This document shows, one piece after another, positions 43,434 to 52,802 of a stretch of 64,000 bases of DNA. Source of the stretch: Phoma sp. XZ068 (lineage: Eukaryota; Ascomycota; Dothideomycetes; Pleosporales; Didymellaceae). Both the position numbers and the translations under genes were made by a program. Each line of letters opens with the position of its first letter. The first letter of the stretch is position 1. The notes below the pieces were generated by a model. That model saw only the letters and a list, made by a program, of their open reading frames with translations, ran no database searches and was not told the DNA's origin. The stretch spans positions 1,612,001 through 1,676,000 of the forward strand of contig RBKR01000010.1 of assembly GCA_004835665.1 (NCBI GenBank). Reading direction: 5' to 3'.

Positions 43434-44397
43434 TTACGACACTTCAAAGATCAGTTTTTGCTCCCCCCGCTTCTCTCGCCATGAGTTAGTCGACTGGAGA
43501 AGCCCTTGACAGTCCCGGACGACCCAGCCCCATTTGCGCAAGAACGGAATAGTTGCTTCCCATGCCTGAGGATCTGAAGGATCCCCCCATACGACTAAGT
43601 TTGGCTTCTCATGATCGTTCTCTTCTACATCGATGAGATCGATGCAGAGGTCCTCTTCCTCAGCGGTACCGCAAAGTCGGAGAATGCTGTTCCTCATCTC
43701 GGGAAGGGGAAACAGATCGATCCAAGGATGATGGCGTACGGCCGTTTGCAGCGATGTTGACTGAAGGCTACAAGGTAGAGCAAGAGGTTCAGGTCTATTC
43801 GGGCCAGCGTAATTGAACGGTGACAGAGTGTCTTCCGCGCAGAGGGCTGGGATAGTGAGCCCCAGTGCAGCGGCATTCTGAGCAAGCGCTCGCAGGACGT
43901 TGAGTTGAACTAATGTCTGTAAGGCAGCTGGTCTTGGTGACGCCAGCGCATAATCCTGATACGCTTGCCTGACAAATTGATCCAGTCTTGGCCGGACCCC
44001 CGGAAGCTCAAGATGACAACCTCGACCCTGAGGATGCTGCAGCTGCACGCATCTTACGAGGCGAAGCACTATGCCATATGGTGTTTGCATCTGACTTTCG
44101 ACGTCACTATCGGATTGACAATGGAAATGTAAAGTCCGGAGCCGTTTCTTCCCTTCATTGGAGCACCGATTAGCAACCACTGATGTGCACGTTGAAACAA
44201 GGTCGGATCTCACTGTAGGCCCTTTGCGCAAGACGGTTCTGCACTCTTCTTCTTACTGCGGGATCGTTAGTCCCTGTCCAGTCATCCGTAGGACCGACTG
44301 CTTCGAGCTGCTGCGGCATCTGTCGTAAAACAATTGTTGAAGTAGTTTCCTGAGTCGACGGTTCACTCGTCTCGGGGGGTTGGGTTTGCTCATTCAT
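43434..44397 (-). CDS. bZIP-type protein with DUF3425 domain (right copy, 300 aa)
   Basis: Exons 44397-44214 and 44152-43434, identical to the left copy: a basic region RRRVQNRLAQRAYRKK without a long zipper, then the DUF3425 blocks (LVQLNVLRALAQN, HPWIDLFPLPEMR, WGWVVRDCQ). It lies beside the pogo element, 373 bp from its terminal repeat. It is a plausible regulator of the neighbouring oxidoreductase genes; that link is inference from position only. Confidence 0.85.
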
Positions 44398-44860
44398 ATT
44401 GCGACCAGGTGGATCAACTAGCGAGATTCCAAAGATTGGTGGCCAGGTACACCAACATTTATGCCGCCCGGAGCGCCCATTTGTATGGTGCGTTGGCTAG
44501 AAGGAATGTCCCGTGCTTAAAGAAGCTACGTCGTACGCCAAGAGACTAGACTGCTCTCAGCCAACTCATGAACTTTAGGACCGAACACACAACAGACAAG
44601 CTCTAAACGCTAGGTGTCAGAGATAAGATCTTTGTATCTATATAGCTTTATAACCTAGTTCTAAGATAAATCTAAGACTTAACTAATAACGTAAGTGGCC
44701 ATGCTAGGCAAGTGGCCATAGCTAATTTACTAAGGAAAATCAATAATCTAGAGCTTAATAACTCTAACGCTACAGTGTCCGTGCGCGTGACGATCGGACC
44801 TGCGTGACGATCGAACACCAAAAACAACACCATACTTTGACGCGTCATTACTCAACCACC

Positions 44861-45019
44861 ATGGCACCTATTGACGATGCGCTTGCAGCTATCGATGCGT
44901 TGGAACCTGGAGAAAAACTTTGCTACACCAGAATTGCTAATCAATATAGTGTAAGCCGCGTTACTCTGGCGCGGAGACACCAGCGTGTTCAAGCACCTGC
45001 GGAAACCAAGGACCGTTGA
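44861..45019 (+). pseudogene. pogo transposase N-terminus
   Basis: About 50 residues (MAPIDDALAAIDALEPGEK ... SRVTLARRHQ ... ETKD) form the N-terminal helix-turn-helix of a pogo-family transposase, which binds the terminal repeats. The frame stops right after the LINE junction. The matching C-terminal piece is 4.6 kb downstream. Confidence 0.7.
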
Positions 45020-45338
45020 AGAGACCCTCAGACAGGCAACACTTCAGCCCGAGGCTACCCCTACAGAGACATTGGAGACAGCGCCTCCCCACCCTTGCAC
45101 CCAGAGGCAAGAAGGAGACAACAGAGCGTCACTTCCTACAACCACTGCCTCCTATGCATCCTCCTCTACCACTGGCGGAAAAAAGAGACCAAGGCGGGCC
45201 GCCACGGGCCAGAGAAGTCTCAATGTAGGACAACTGTCTGCCGGCAGCATCCGCCCACAATCAACTATCCACACTGACCCGTCCACCTCGGAGAGGGAAG
45301 ACGCCAGCATGAGCGATGACCCGCCATCAACATGCTAG
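44985..45338 (+). pseudogene. LINE ORF1 remnant (right copy)
   Basis: The same 117-codon frame as on the left, starting in pogo DNA and ending in the stop that overlaps the ORF2 ATG (ATGCTAG at 45332-45338). No zinc knuckle is visible; the start is not natural. Confidence 0.6.
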
Positions 45339-46780
45339 AACACCCCTACAACATCACAGCCTACAACAGGCGTCAACAACCCAGCCTACCGAGCAAACAA
45401 CTCCGCGTGTGCTGGGCTAATGTCAGCAGGAGCTCGCCCTGGCACATCACAATGCTAGAGGTGGCCTTCCAGAAGGGCATAGACGTGGTGTGCGTACAGG
45501 AGCCCTTCACATGTGCCAAGTCCAGAACTTCTACCCACCCTGGTTTCATACACCTCGCACCTATCAGCACCTGGGACAGCCCCAACACACCAGGCTCAGC
45601 CCGCCCTAGGGTGATGACCTACATCCGCAAAGGACACCACCTACGATACCAGGCTAGAGAGAGCCTCAACCACCCAGACATGCTGTGGGCTGTAGTGAAT
45701 GGAGTTGCCATACTCAACTGCTACAGACAGCCACACACCCCAGACGTCATCCAATACGTCACACATCTCATACCCCCTCAACTCTGCCTTGTAGGGGGCG
45801 ACTGTAACGCTAGACACGAATCCTTTGAGCCTACTATCACTGCAGCCAACGGAGGTGTAGAGCTAGCTAGATGGGCTGCTAACGCCTCTATGGACTACAT
45901 TGGTGTGCCAGGGCAGCCAACACACTGCGCTGGCCATGTCCTGGACCTTACCTTCTCTAACATCCCATTCGCCCAGTCTGCTGTGGATGCTAGCATGCAC
46001 AGCGGGTCAGACCATGAGACGATAGTAACCTCTGTTCCCCTCTCCACACCAGGCACTCCGCATCTAGAACAGTACCATTACAGGGTCCCCGAGGCAAGCC
46101 TACCCAAGTTCGCTGGGCTAGTGGAGATGGGTGTCCAGAACATCCCAGACCCGCTTGCAACACAGGACGCAGCACAGCTAGAGGAATGTGTCGCGCTGCT
46201 TACAGAGACCATACAGCACTCTGTACAGACAGCAGGCAAGCCCGACCGCAAGGAAGGCCGCGCTGCACCATGGTGGACCAAGGAGTGCAAAACTGCCTAC
46301 CAGGCCTACAAACAGGCTAGACAGCTCGGCTCTGGCAGTCTACTAGAGGAGAGACAGGCCTTCAAGACTACCGTCCGACAGGCCAAGAGGCAGTACTGGA
46401 GGCATGTCATTGACAATGCCAAGGACGATAAAGACCTGTTCAAGATCATTGCCTGGCACAAGCTCACACCAGAGAACCAGGACACTCCTCTTGTAGTGAA
46501 TGGCACAACCATATCTGACTCGCTGGAGAAGGCAGAGGCGCTTCGAGAGCAAGTCCTCAACCGGTACACGGCAGAGGATGACCTCAGACACTACCCAGGC
46601 CAGGTGAATGCAGATCCCCTCCCGTGGAGCACACACATCTCACTAGAGGAAACGGAGCGAAACACGGTAGGGGTCTCGAGCACCTCACCAGGCACTGACC
46701 GCTCTACTGTGCGACTACTCCGTGCCTGCTGGGCTCAGGTTTGGGGAACTCATACGAAGAATCTTCCAGCGATGCCTTGA
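45332..46780 (+). CDS. LINE ORF2, endonuclease part (right copy)
   Basis: 482 residues identical to the left copy, with VQEPF, GGDCNARH and SGSDHE of the apurinic-type endonuclease. It ends out of frame at RLLRACW where the reverse transcriptase part begins, so the protein is split. Confidence 0.85.
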   Translation: MLEHPYNITAYNRRQQPSLPSKQLRVCWANVSRSSPWHITMLEVAFQKGIDVVCVQEPFTCAKSRTSTHPGFIHLAPISTWDSPNTPGSARPRVMTYIRKGHHLRYQARESLNHPDMLWAVVNGVAILNCYRQPHTPDVIQYVTHLIPPQLCLVGGDCNARHESFEPTITAANGGVELARWAANASMDYIGVPGQPTHCAGHVLDLTFSNIPFAQSAVDASMHSGSDHETIVTSVPLSTPGTPHLEQYHYRVPEASLPKFAGLVEMGVQNIPDPLATQDAAQLEECVALLTETIQHSVQTAGKPDRKEGRAAPWWTKECKTAYQAYKQARQLGSGSLLEERQAFKTTVRQAKRQYWRHVIDNAKDDKDLFKIIAWHKLTPENQDTPLVVNGTTISDSLEKAEALREQVLNRYTAEDDLRHYPGQVNADPLPWSTHISLEETERNTVGVSSTSPGTDRSTVRLLRACWAQVWGTHTKNLPAMP

Positions 46781-49166
46781 GCTCAACCACTTCCCAGCAC
46801 AATGGAAGCTCGCAGAGGTAGCAATGATACCTAAGACGGGGAGGACTGACCGAACGTCGCCCCGCTCCTGGAGACCTATAGCGCTTCTCTCTTGCATTGG
46901 AAAGGGACTTGAACGAACAGTAGCCAGAAGAATCGCGTGGACGGCCATGACACACAAGATCCTCAGCCCCCAGCACGGCGGCGCCCTTCCAAAGCGCTCT
47001 GCAGCAGACCTCACTGCAGCCTTCACCCACGACGCTGAAGCAGCATGGGTGCTTGGAAAGCATGTCACTATGGTCACCCTAGATGTGCAAGGCGCCTTTG
47101 ATGCCCTCCTCAAGAACCGCCTGTTGCACCGGATGGCCCAACAGGGCTGGCCACAAAGGACCATGCTCTTTGTAGACTCGTTCCTCACGGCCCGGAGGGT
47201 TCAGGTCCGCCTTGGACAGGTCACTACTCCTAGCTACCCTGTCGCCTGTGGCACACCCCAAGGCTCGCCTCTCTCGCCTGTCCTGTACACGCTGTACCTA
47301 GCCGAGCTACTATCTATGGACACAGAACGGAGATTTGGATATGCAGACGACGTGTGTCTATACCGGGCCTCACACTCTATGGACAACAACGTGGAGCTGC
47401 TAGCATCCGATCTACGGCAGATCAGAGCATGGGGCGAGGCGAACAAGGTCACCTTTGCCCCAGAAAAGCAGGAAATGATACACCTGACTAGACAGCGGAG
47501 CAGCTATGCACCACCATGTGTTGTAGACGAGCAGCTCACCATCCACCCTATCCTCCCAGGTGGAGAGCACAGCCAGCCAGCCCTGCGTTGGCTAGGAATG
47601 TGGTTTGACCGCAGACTTACCTTTCGACGACATGTAGCCACACGCACTGCCAAAGCTGCCAAGGTAGCCTATCATATTCGCAGCCTAGCTAGGACTACCT
47701 ATGGACCACCAGCCAGCTCCCTCCGCAAGGCTACTATTGCCTGTGTGTACCCGTCGCTTCTGTATGGGACGGAGTGCTGGTACAGAGGCCGCACGAAACA
47801 ACCACACTCACTCAAACCAGGCGGGCCGCAAGAGGTCAGCGCTTACATTGGATGGCACATAGCTGCTATAGACAAGACACTCGCTATAGCAGCAAGGGGC
47901 ATCCTACCAGCGTGGAGAACAACGCCTATAGCTACACTCTTCCGAGACGCCGGACTGCTCTCGGCAGCAGTCGCACTCGAGGAAGCTAAGCTCAGATTTG
48001 CAACCCATCTGCGCACTACAGATGCAGACCATCCTCTTACTAGACGCACATTGGTACATATAGTAAACAGGGGCGTAAAAACTGGACAACCCCAGCGAGT
48101 CAAGACGAAAGTCCAACAGATGGCATCTCTTCTGCCAGAGATCCCTAGGACTACACTAACAGCCCCTCACTATTCAACCGGCTGCCGAACGGACCCAACG
48201 CTTGGCATAGACAAGAAGACTGCAGCTAAGGCTTTCAAAGAATGGCGGGCTCAGCTCCCGCCACTAGACGTCACTATCTTCTCAGATGGCTCTGAACAGT
48301 ACACAAAGGAAGGAGAAAAGCGGGTTACCTACGGCTTTGCAGTGTATCAGAGCAGAAAGCAACTGCAGACTGGACGCGGCTCACTCCACCCTACCTCGCA
48401 CGTCTTTGACGCTGAGGCAGTAGGCGCGTGGAGAGGCCTCCAGCACACTATAAGACAACCCGAGCTCCGCACCCACCGAATCTGGCTGTGCATAGACAGC
48501 ACCTCAGTGATATGGTGCCTCAGGGGCGACGCACCCCCTACCTCGCAATGGGCCTTTCTTGAGTGCCACGGCGCCATGGAGACACACGACGTCTCCATCA
48601 AATGGGCCCCTGGACACCTGGGCATTGAAGGGAACGAGGCAGCAGACAGACTAGCCAATCTGGAAGCCCAGCACCCATCACCCCCGACTGGAAAAGCCGC
48701 TCTGCCTACACTCTCGGGCATCAAGACAGTGGCCCGCAAGACACTGCGCCGCACACAACGAACCTGGTGGTCTGACAAGAAGACCAAGCTCTCGAGATGG
48801 TACAAGAGCTGGGACTTGGACTATGCACCGCGCAGAGGTCCTAAGGAGCTAGATCTACCAAGAGCCATCCTAGCGAAACTGCTTTCTATCCGGACTAGAC
48901 ATGGCGATTTCGCCTGGTACCACCGAAAGTACAATCACAAGGATGCAAACCTCACCTGCTCATGCAGACAGGACAAGACACCAGAGCACCTCGCGCTCTG
49001 CCGCAAGACCCTAGGGACCTTCAGCAGATGGCCACTACGACCACCTATGCCACCATCAAGCCAGGCGGACGGCCTAGCGTACACTGCAGCACTAACAAGG
49101 GAGCCAGAGGCCTTTGAAGCTTTTGTTAGACTCACACAGTACTACATCAGGATCTGCCCCCGTTAG
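46722..49166 (+). CDS. LINE ORF2, reverse transcriptase and RNase H part (right copy)
   Basis: 814 residues. The first 508 or so equal the left copy (LDVQGAFD, TPQGSPLSP, YADD at 207-210). From the codon at 48244-48246 onward, in the RNase H and cysteine-rich C-terminal part, about one residue in ten differs (for example CSCRQDKTPEHLALC against CSCGRDKTPEHLVLC). The switch is sudden, with none of the divergence spilling inward, which marks the recombination point between two LINE copies. Confidence 0.85.
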   Translation: MPAGLRFGELIRRIFQRCLELNHFPAQWKLAEVAMIPKTGRTDRTSPRSWRPIALLSCIGKGLERTVARRIAWTAMTHKILSPQHGGALPKRSAADLTAAFTHDAEAAWVLGKHVTMVTLDVQGAFDALLKNRLLHRMAQQGWPQRTMLFVDSFLTARRVQVRLGQVTTPSYPVACGTPQGSPLSPVLYTLYLAELLSMDTERRFGYADDVCLYRASHSMDNNVELLASDLRQIRAWGEANKVTFAPEKQEMIHLTRQRSSYAPPCVVDEQLTIHPILPGGEHSQPALRWLGMWFDRRLTFRRHVATRTAKAAKVAYHIRSLARTTYGPPASSLRKATIACVYPSLLYGTECWYRGRTKQPHSLKPGGPQEVSAYIGWHIAAIDKTLAIAARGILPAWRTTPIATLFRDAGLLSAAVALEEAKLRFATHLRTTDADHPLTRRTLVHIVNRGVKTGQPQRVKTKVQQMASLLPEIPRTTLTAPHYSTGCRTDPTLGIDKKTAAKAFKEWRAQLPPLDVTIFSDGSEQYTKEGEKRVTYGFAVYQSRKQLQTGRGSLHPTSHVFDAEAVGAWRGLQHTIRQPELRTHRIWLCIDSTSVIWCLRGDAPPTSQWAFLECHGAMETHDVSIKWAPGHLGIEGNEAADRLANLEAQHPSPPTGKAALPTLSGIKTVARKTLRRTQRTWWSDKKTKLSRWYKSWDLDYAPRRGPKELDLPRAILAKLLSIRTRHGDFAWYHRKYNHKDANLTCSCRQDKTPEHLALCRKTLGTFSRWPLRPPMPPSSQADGLAYTAALTREPEAFEAFVRLTQYYIRICPR

Positions 49167-49611
49167 CACTTGCAGCCCTGCAACAGCAGCAAGCGATGCA
49201 GCACCTAGCAAGAGTAGGTTCAGCACAACAGCTGCAATGCTCCCCACCCCTCCTCCTCCCTTTCTACCCCCTCCGGCCCCCTCTTTCCCCTACGCGCACA
49301 CTCACACACACTCTCTCTCCCTCCCTCTCTCTCTCTCTCTCTCTCTCCCTCTCTCTCTCGGCATATAGATGCCTCAGAATGCAAGGAAATCACCCTAATG
49401 TACATACATCGCTCAGCCTCCCCAACTGGAAGAGGAGCTGCAGTTCTGAAATGGTAGTAATACCCGCGCAGGCAAGAAATGTTTTCTAAGGTAGTGTAGC
49501 AGCACTGTAATTCCATAGCTTAGCACGTCGTATATGCCCTTCGGGAGGCGAGATGGTGGACTTCATCCCCATCAACCAGACGAAAAATGAATACCAACCA
49601 ACCAACCAACC

Positions 49612-50359
49612 CCTCCAACCCAACGTTATCCTCCAACGATTCAAGAAGGGTACTCCTGAGAGCTCTGATACAGATAGCAGCTCTAAATCACATTATTCTG
49701 GTGAGGATTGGCTCAAATTAGAGACTCTGATGCGGAGAGTCTGTCAAGATCAGAGTAATAAGGACCTAAAGAAGCTCAAAAGGTCGTTCCACCACATTAC
49801 AATACAAAACTCAGTCCTCCACCACAGGATGGCAGGCCTTGAACGCGTTCTCAAGACCCAAAAGAAGCGTAAGAAGAAGAGCAAGCCCCTGACCTTCCAA
49901 CAGGAGGAGGAGTACCATGGTGGAGCGATGTTCTACACTCCTCGTACAGTCAATCGAGCACGCCTTTTTGAGCAGGAACAACAACAAGAACAGGAGAGAA
50001 ACAGGCTTCAGAAAGCAGAAGAAGCAGCAATGAAGCGTGCTCACAACGTTTATCAGAAGAAAATGGCTCAGGAGAAGCGTGAGGCAAAAGCAAGAGCCAG
50101 GGCAGCACGTGTGAAGGAGAAGGCAGAACAAGCAGCTGAAAAACAGCGTCAGAAGGAAGCTCGCAACGCTGAAAAAGCTATACAATTGTCCCAAAAGGGT
50201 AAGAGGAAGGCTTCAACAGCACCTATACAGAAGCAGAAGCGTCAGAAACGAGTGGGTGATGATGCAGGTGGTAATATCGACGCGCAGGTCCTCCCAACCA
50301 CCCCACCCATCACAACGTCACGAGGCCGCAACGTCAAGCTTCCAAGTAAATTTAAATAA
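49612..50359 (+). pseudogene. pogo transposase C-terminus
   Basis: About 248 codons after the LINE tail encode the charged C-terminal region of a pogo/Tc1-type transposase: GEDWLKLETLM, SFHHITIQNSVL, KKRKKKSKPL, EEEYHGGAMFYTPRTV, then a long Lys/Arg/Glu/Ala-rich coiled-coil-like stretch to a stop just before the 3' terminal repeat. Reading can run from the LINE tail into this part in frame, but no catalytic domain is present. This is the missing partner of the N-terminal piece at 44861. Confidence 0.65.
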
Positions 50360-50513
50360 GCCAAATTGATAACAAGTATCACTATAGTACTCCACTACAA
50401 AATCTCGCGATAATACCTGTTGTGTGTGGCTCTACAGCCTCATTTTTGTAAACGTTGTGAGGTTGTTCGGCGATCGTCACGCAGGTCCGATCGTCACGCG
50501 CACGGACACTGTA

Positions 50514-52335
50514 TCCACCACTAAATGGCGCACACCACCGGAATGGCGCACCTTGTCGCAAACCAACCTTTGCACCCCAATATCTCAGCACCACAACAAG
50601 CAATAGAGGTGTACAATAGCTAATATTAATCCTCTACTTCTGCTGCATCTTGCTTGCAGGTGCGCTTATTGTGCCCTGCCTTGCCACACGCCTTGCAGCG
50701 ACGAATACCCCTACTTCTACTACCTGCTCGCGCACTCTCTTCCTCTGCCTCGGCCTCAGCGTCCCTCTGCCTTAGTATTTCCTCTGCCTCTGCCTGCGAT
50801 AGAGTCCCTCCCTTCTGAATCCGTTTCTTTTTGCGCCTCTTACGCTCAGAAGCGGCGTGGTTTGCCTGCTCAAGCTTGGCTATCCTTGCCTCAAGCAACG
50901 TGTGTGAATAGTCCTTTCTTGCAGACCCCCTTTTAACCTGTAGAACCATCTCAATAATTGACTCAGGAGAGGAACTCTTATGCTCTCTTATCCTCTTGAT
51001 TATCAGCGTTGTCTGACTGTCAATTTCAATCGCGTTGGTTGGTGTTTTGGGTTGCCAGGTAGTAGGCCCTAGTGGAGGCGGTGTTGGCGTACGAGGCTTG
51101 ACTTTAAGCTTTGACAGCACCGCCTCTGGGTTAAGTGGAACTAAGCCAGTTGCTCTAAAGCTTGATAAGATGTTACTCTTTGAGATTGCCTTGTTGTACA
51201 CTGGTTGAAACGTTGCTAGGAAGGCCTTTTTGTCAACGTGGTTAATGTGGCTGTCTGCCAAGCTTTTAATTTCCTTCTTGTACGCCTGCTTTAGCGGGGC
51301 AAAACACCCTACATCAAGTGGCTGCAGGATATGAGAGGCGTGCGGAGGCATACAGAGGGCAATAATCTTGCTTTCCTCGCAGAGATTCTGGAATTCAAGT
51401 GACTGGTGGCTCTCGTGGCCGTCAATAATCAGCAGCCGGTAACTACCCACAGTACAAGCCTCTGTGTGCTGGATAAAGTGCTTTAGCCAGGCAAGACCAA
51501 GCTCGTTCGTAGTCCAGCCGTTCTTGCTGACACCGATCCTCCAGTCTTTTGGATTGTTGGCATACCAGGCCTTGTCGTGGTGCTTTGCTTTGAGGATAAA
51601 GAAGGGTGGGATAGACCATCCCATAGCGTTAATACAGGCAATCAGAGTTATCCACTCACGATCGCCAGGCTGGACGCTAAGTGGAGCGAGACGTCTCTCA
51701 GACGCAGTCACCACCTTGACTGACCCTCCAACGCCTATCTGGAAGCCGGTCTCGTCAAAGTTGTACGTGTCTTGGTCTAGGATGCCGTACTTGGCTTTAA
51801 CGTTGCGTACAAGGTCAAACCAGGGACTGATAACAGCTAGATTGCTGCACAGGACTCTCCGATAATCCCTTGGTCTAGAAACCTGAGACTTAATCTCAGG
51901 TTTCCGCTGGATGAACCTGTAAGTCCAGTTTTCTCCAACCTTGTCCCCACCGCGAGCAGCCAGCAGTTGATTAGCCATCTCTCGCACGTAGCTAAGCGTA
52001 GGGGCAAAACCTCGCGCGTCAAGCTTCCTTATATACTGTATGAGCACCTCCTCTTCCTGCCTTGTAAGCTTAGACGCGTTGGGGTAGATAACGCGTTCAG
52101 AAGCTGGTTTGGCTCGTTGCCTTCGAAGGGTGGTTTCAGGCACGCTGTAGACAGCAGCAGCGCGTCGCTGGCTTAACTTCGCGTTGGATTTCATAGCTTG
52201 GATAGCAAGAGTGATTCTTTTGTCACGAGGAAGTAATTCAATATCAGGTTGTTGTGACATTGTTGGTGGTGGTTAAAAGAGGTGGGGTCTTGGCAAGGTG
52301 CGCCATTCCGGTGGTGTGCGCCATTCAGTGGTGGA
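50514..52335 (-). mobile_element. Intact pogo/Fot1-type DNA transposon (1,822 bp)
   Basis: Terminal inverted repeats of about 42 bp (TCCACCACT(A/G)AATGGCGC at both ends, one mismatch seen) are flanked by TA at 50512-50513 and 52336-52337. It carries one full transposase gene. It is inserted exactly in the TA that forms the 3' target duplication of the neighbouring pogo element. Confidence 0.9.
50626..52260 (-). CDS. pogo/Fot1-type transposase, DD35D, with C-terminal zinc knuckle (544 aa)
   Basis: A single uninterrupted exon. The N-terminal helix-turn-helix (KLSQRRAAAVYSVPETTLRRQ, 29-49) and a CENP-B-type helix-turn-helix (about 65-130) bind DNA. Catalytic Asp residues are D169 (YNFDETGF), D280 (IIDGHESH) and D316 (LQPLDVGCF), with 35 residues between the last two. 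A CX2CX4HX4C zinc knuckle (CKACGKAGHNKRTC) is at 522-535. Everything needed for cut-and-paste transposition appears present. It is related to, but clearly distinct from, the two-copy family at 55737 and 60238. Confidence 0.9.
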   Translation of the reverse strand: MSQQPDIELLPRDKRITLAIQAMKSNAKLSQRRAAAVYSVPETTLRRQRAKPASERVIYPNASKLTRQEEEVLIQYIRKLDARGFAPTLSYVREMANQLLAARGGDKVGENWTYRFIQRKPEIKSQVSRPRDYRRVLCSNLAVISPWFDLVRNVKAKYGILDQDTYNFDETGFQIGVGGSVKVVTASERRLAPLSVQPGDREWITLIACINAMGWSIPPFFILKAKHHDKAWYANNPKDWRIGVSKNGWTTNELGLAWLKHFIQHTEACTVGSYRLLIIDGHESHQSLEFQNLCEESKIIALCMPPHASHILQPLDVGCFAPLKQAYKKEIKSLADSHINHVDKKAFLATFQPVYNKAISKSNILSSFRATGLVPLNPEAVLSKLKVKPRTPTPPPLGPTTWQPKTPTNAIEIDSQTTLIIKRIREHKSSSPESIIEMVLQVKRGSARKDYSHTLLEARIAKLEQANHAASERKRRKKKRIQKGGTLSQAEAEEILRQRDAEAEAEEESARAGSRSRGIRRCKACGKAGHNKRTCKQDAAEVED

Positions 52336-52435
52336 TAGCGTTAGTATAATTATTTTCTACTTACTCCTAAATATACATTTAATACTAGTTATTATCTGTT
52401 TATATATGTTTTATTTAGCTATTTATATAAATTCT

Positions 52436-52744
52436 TTACGTATGCACATCAATCAGGCAGATGCGCGCGCTCGGGATGCCCGTGTCGATTAGAAGGGTGA
52501 GGATGGAAAGGGGGCCCTCAAGGCAGAGTTCTACGCCTTCGAGATCGATGTACATGGTTGGCGAGTCTGGAACTGGCGGTGCATGGCGGAAGACGAGCCC
52601 GTCGATCAAATCACCGATTTGCTTCGTGGTATTATTAATATCTGTTTTGATATCCTTCATACTGAACGTAGAGGTTATGGCGCTACAAACTAGTATAAAT
52701 ACAAGGAGGGAGAGATTGCAGATAATGGACTTCAAAGGATACAT
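52436..52744 (-). pseudogene. Truncated 3'-5' exonuclease-domain gene
   Basis: The 5' piece of a gene reading MYPLKSIICNLSLL ... SPTMYIDLEGVELC ... LTLLIDTGIPSARICLIDVHT. The MYIDLEG and CLIDVH blocks are the start of the RNase D-like exonuclease domain of a fungal family. The frame ends at once in AT-rich DNA next to the pogo-type element, and the rest of the domain is missing. The N-terminal hydrophobic part may belong to an upstream frame; a start at MKDIKTD is also possible. Confidence 0.5.
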
Positions 52745-52802
52745 GTCTGTATTTTGCTAGCCTTCTATCTATGTAGGCGAACCTGCGACTTTACATCTTG
52801 AG

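Larger units (their letters stand above)
35443..48245 (-). repeat. Right arm of the 12,803-bp inverted duplication
   Basis: The mirror image of 6676-19478. It begins at the first base of the solo LTR at 35443 and ends inside LINE ORF2 at 48245; 48246 is the first mismatch. The right LTR has both target duplications, and the right pogo element has both ends, which marks this arm as the likely original. Confidence 0.9.
45014..49611 (+). mobile_element. Tad1-like LINE, right copy (LINE B), 5'-truncated
   Basis: The mirror of the left LINE up to 48245, then a distinct copy to its (CCAA)n tail at about 49593-49611. It is inserted in the pogo transposase on the same strand. ORF1 is a remnant (to 45338), ORF2 is split by a frameshift near 46740, and the 3' region has CT/CA tracts. 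Confidence 0.85.
44773..50511 (+). mobile_element. pogo-like transposon split by a LINE (composite)
   Basis: Both ends carry the same inverted repeat of about 41 bp (CAGTGTCCGTGCGCGTGACG at 44773; its complement ends at 50511), with TA on each side (44771-44772 and 50512-50513). Inside are the transposase N-terminus (from 44861), a LINE (about 45014-49611) and the transposase C-terminus (about 49612-50359). The middle of the transposase with the DDE core is gone, so the element is dead. The left arm contains only its 5' part. Confidence 0.8.
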
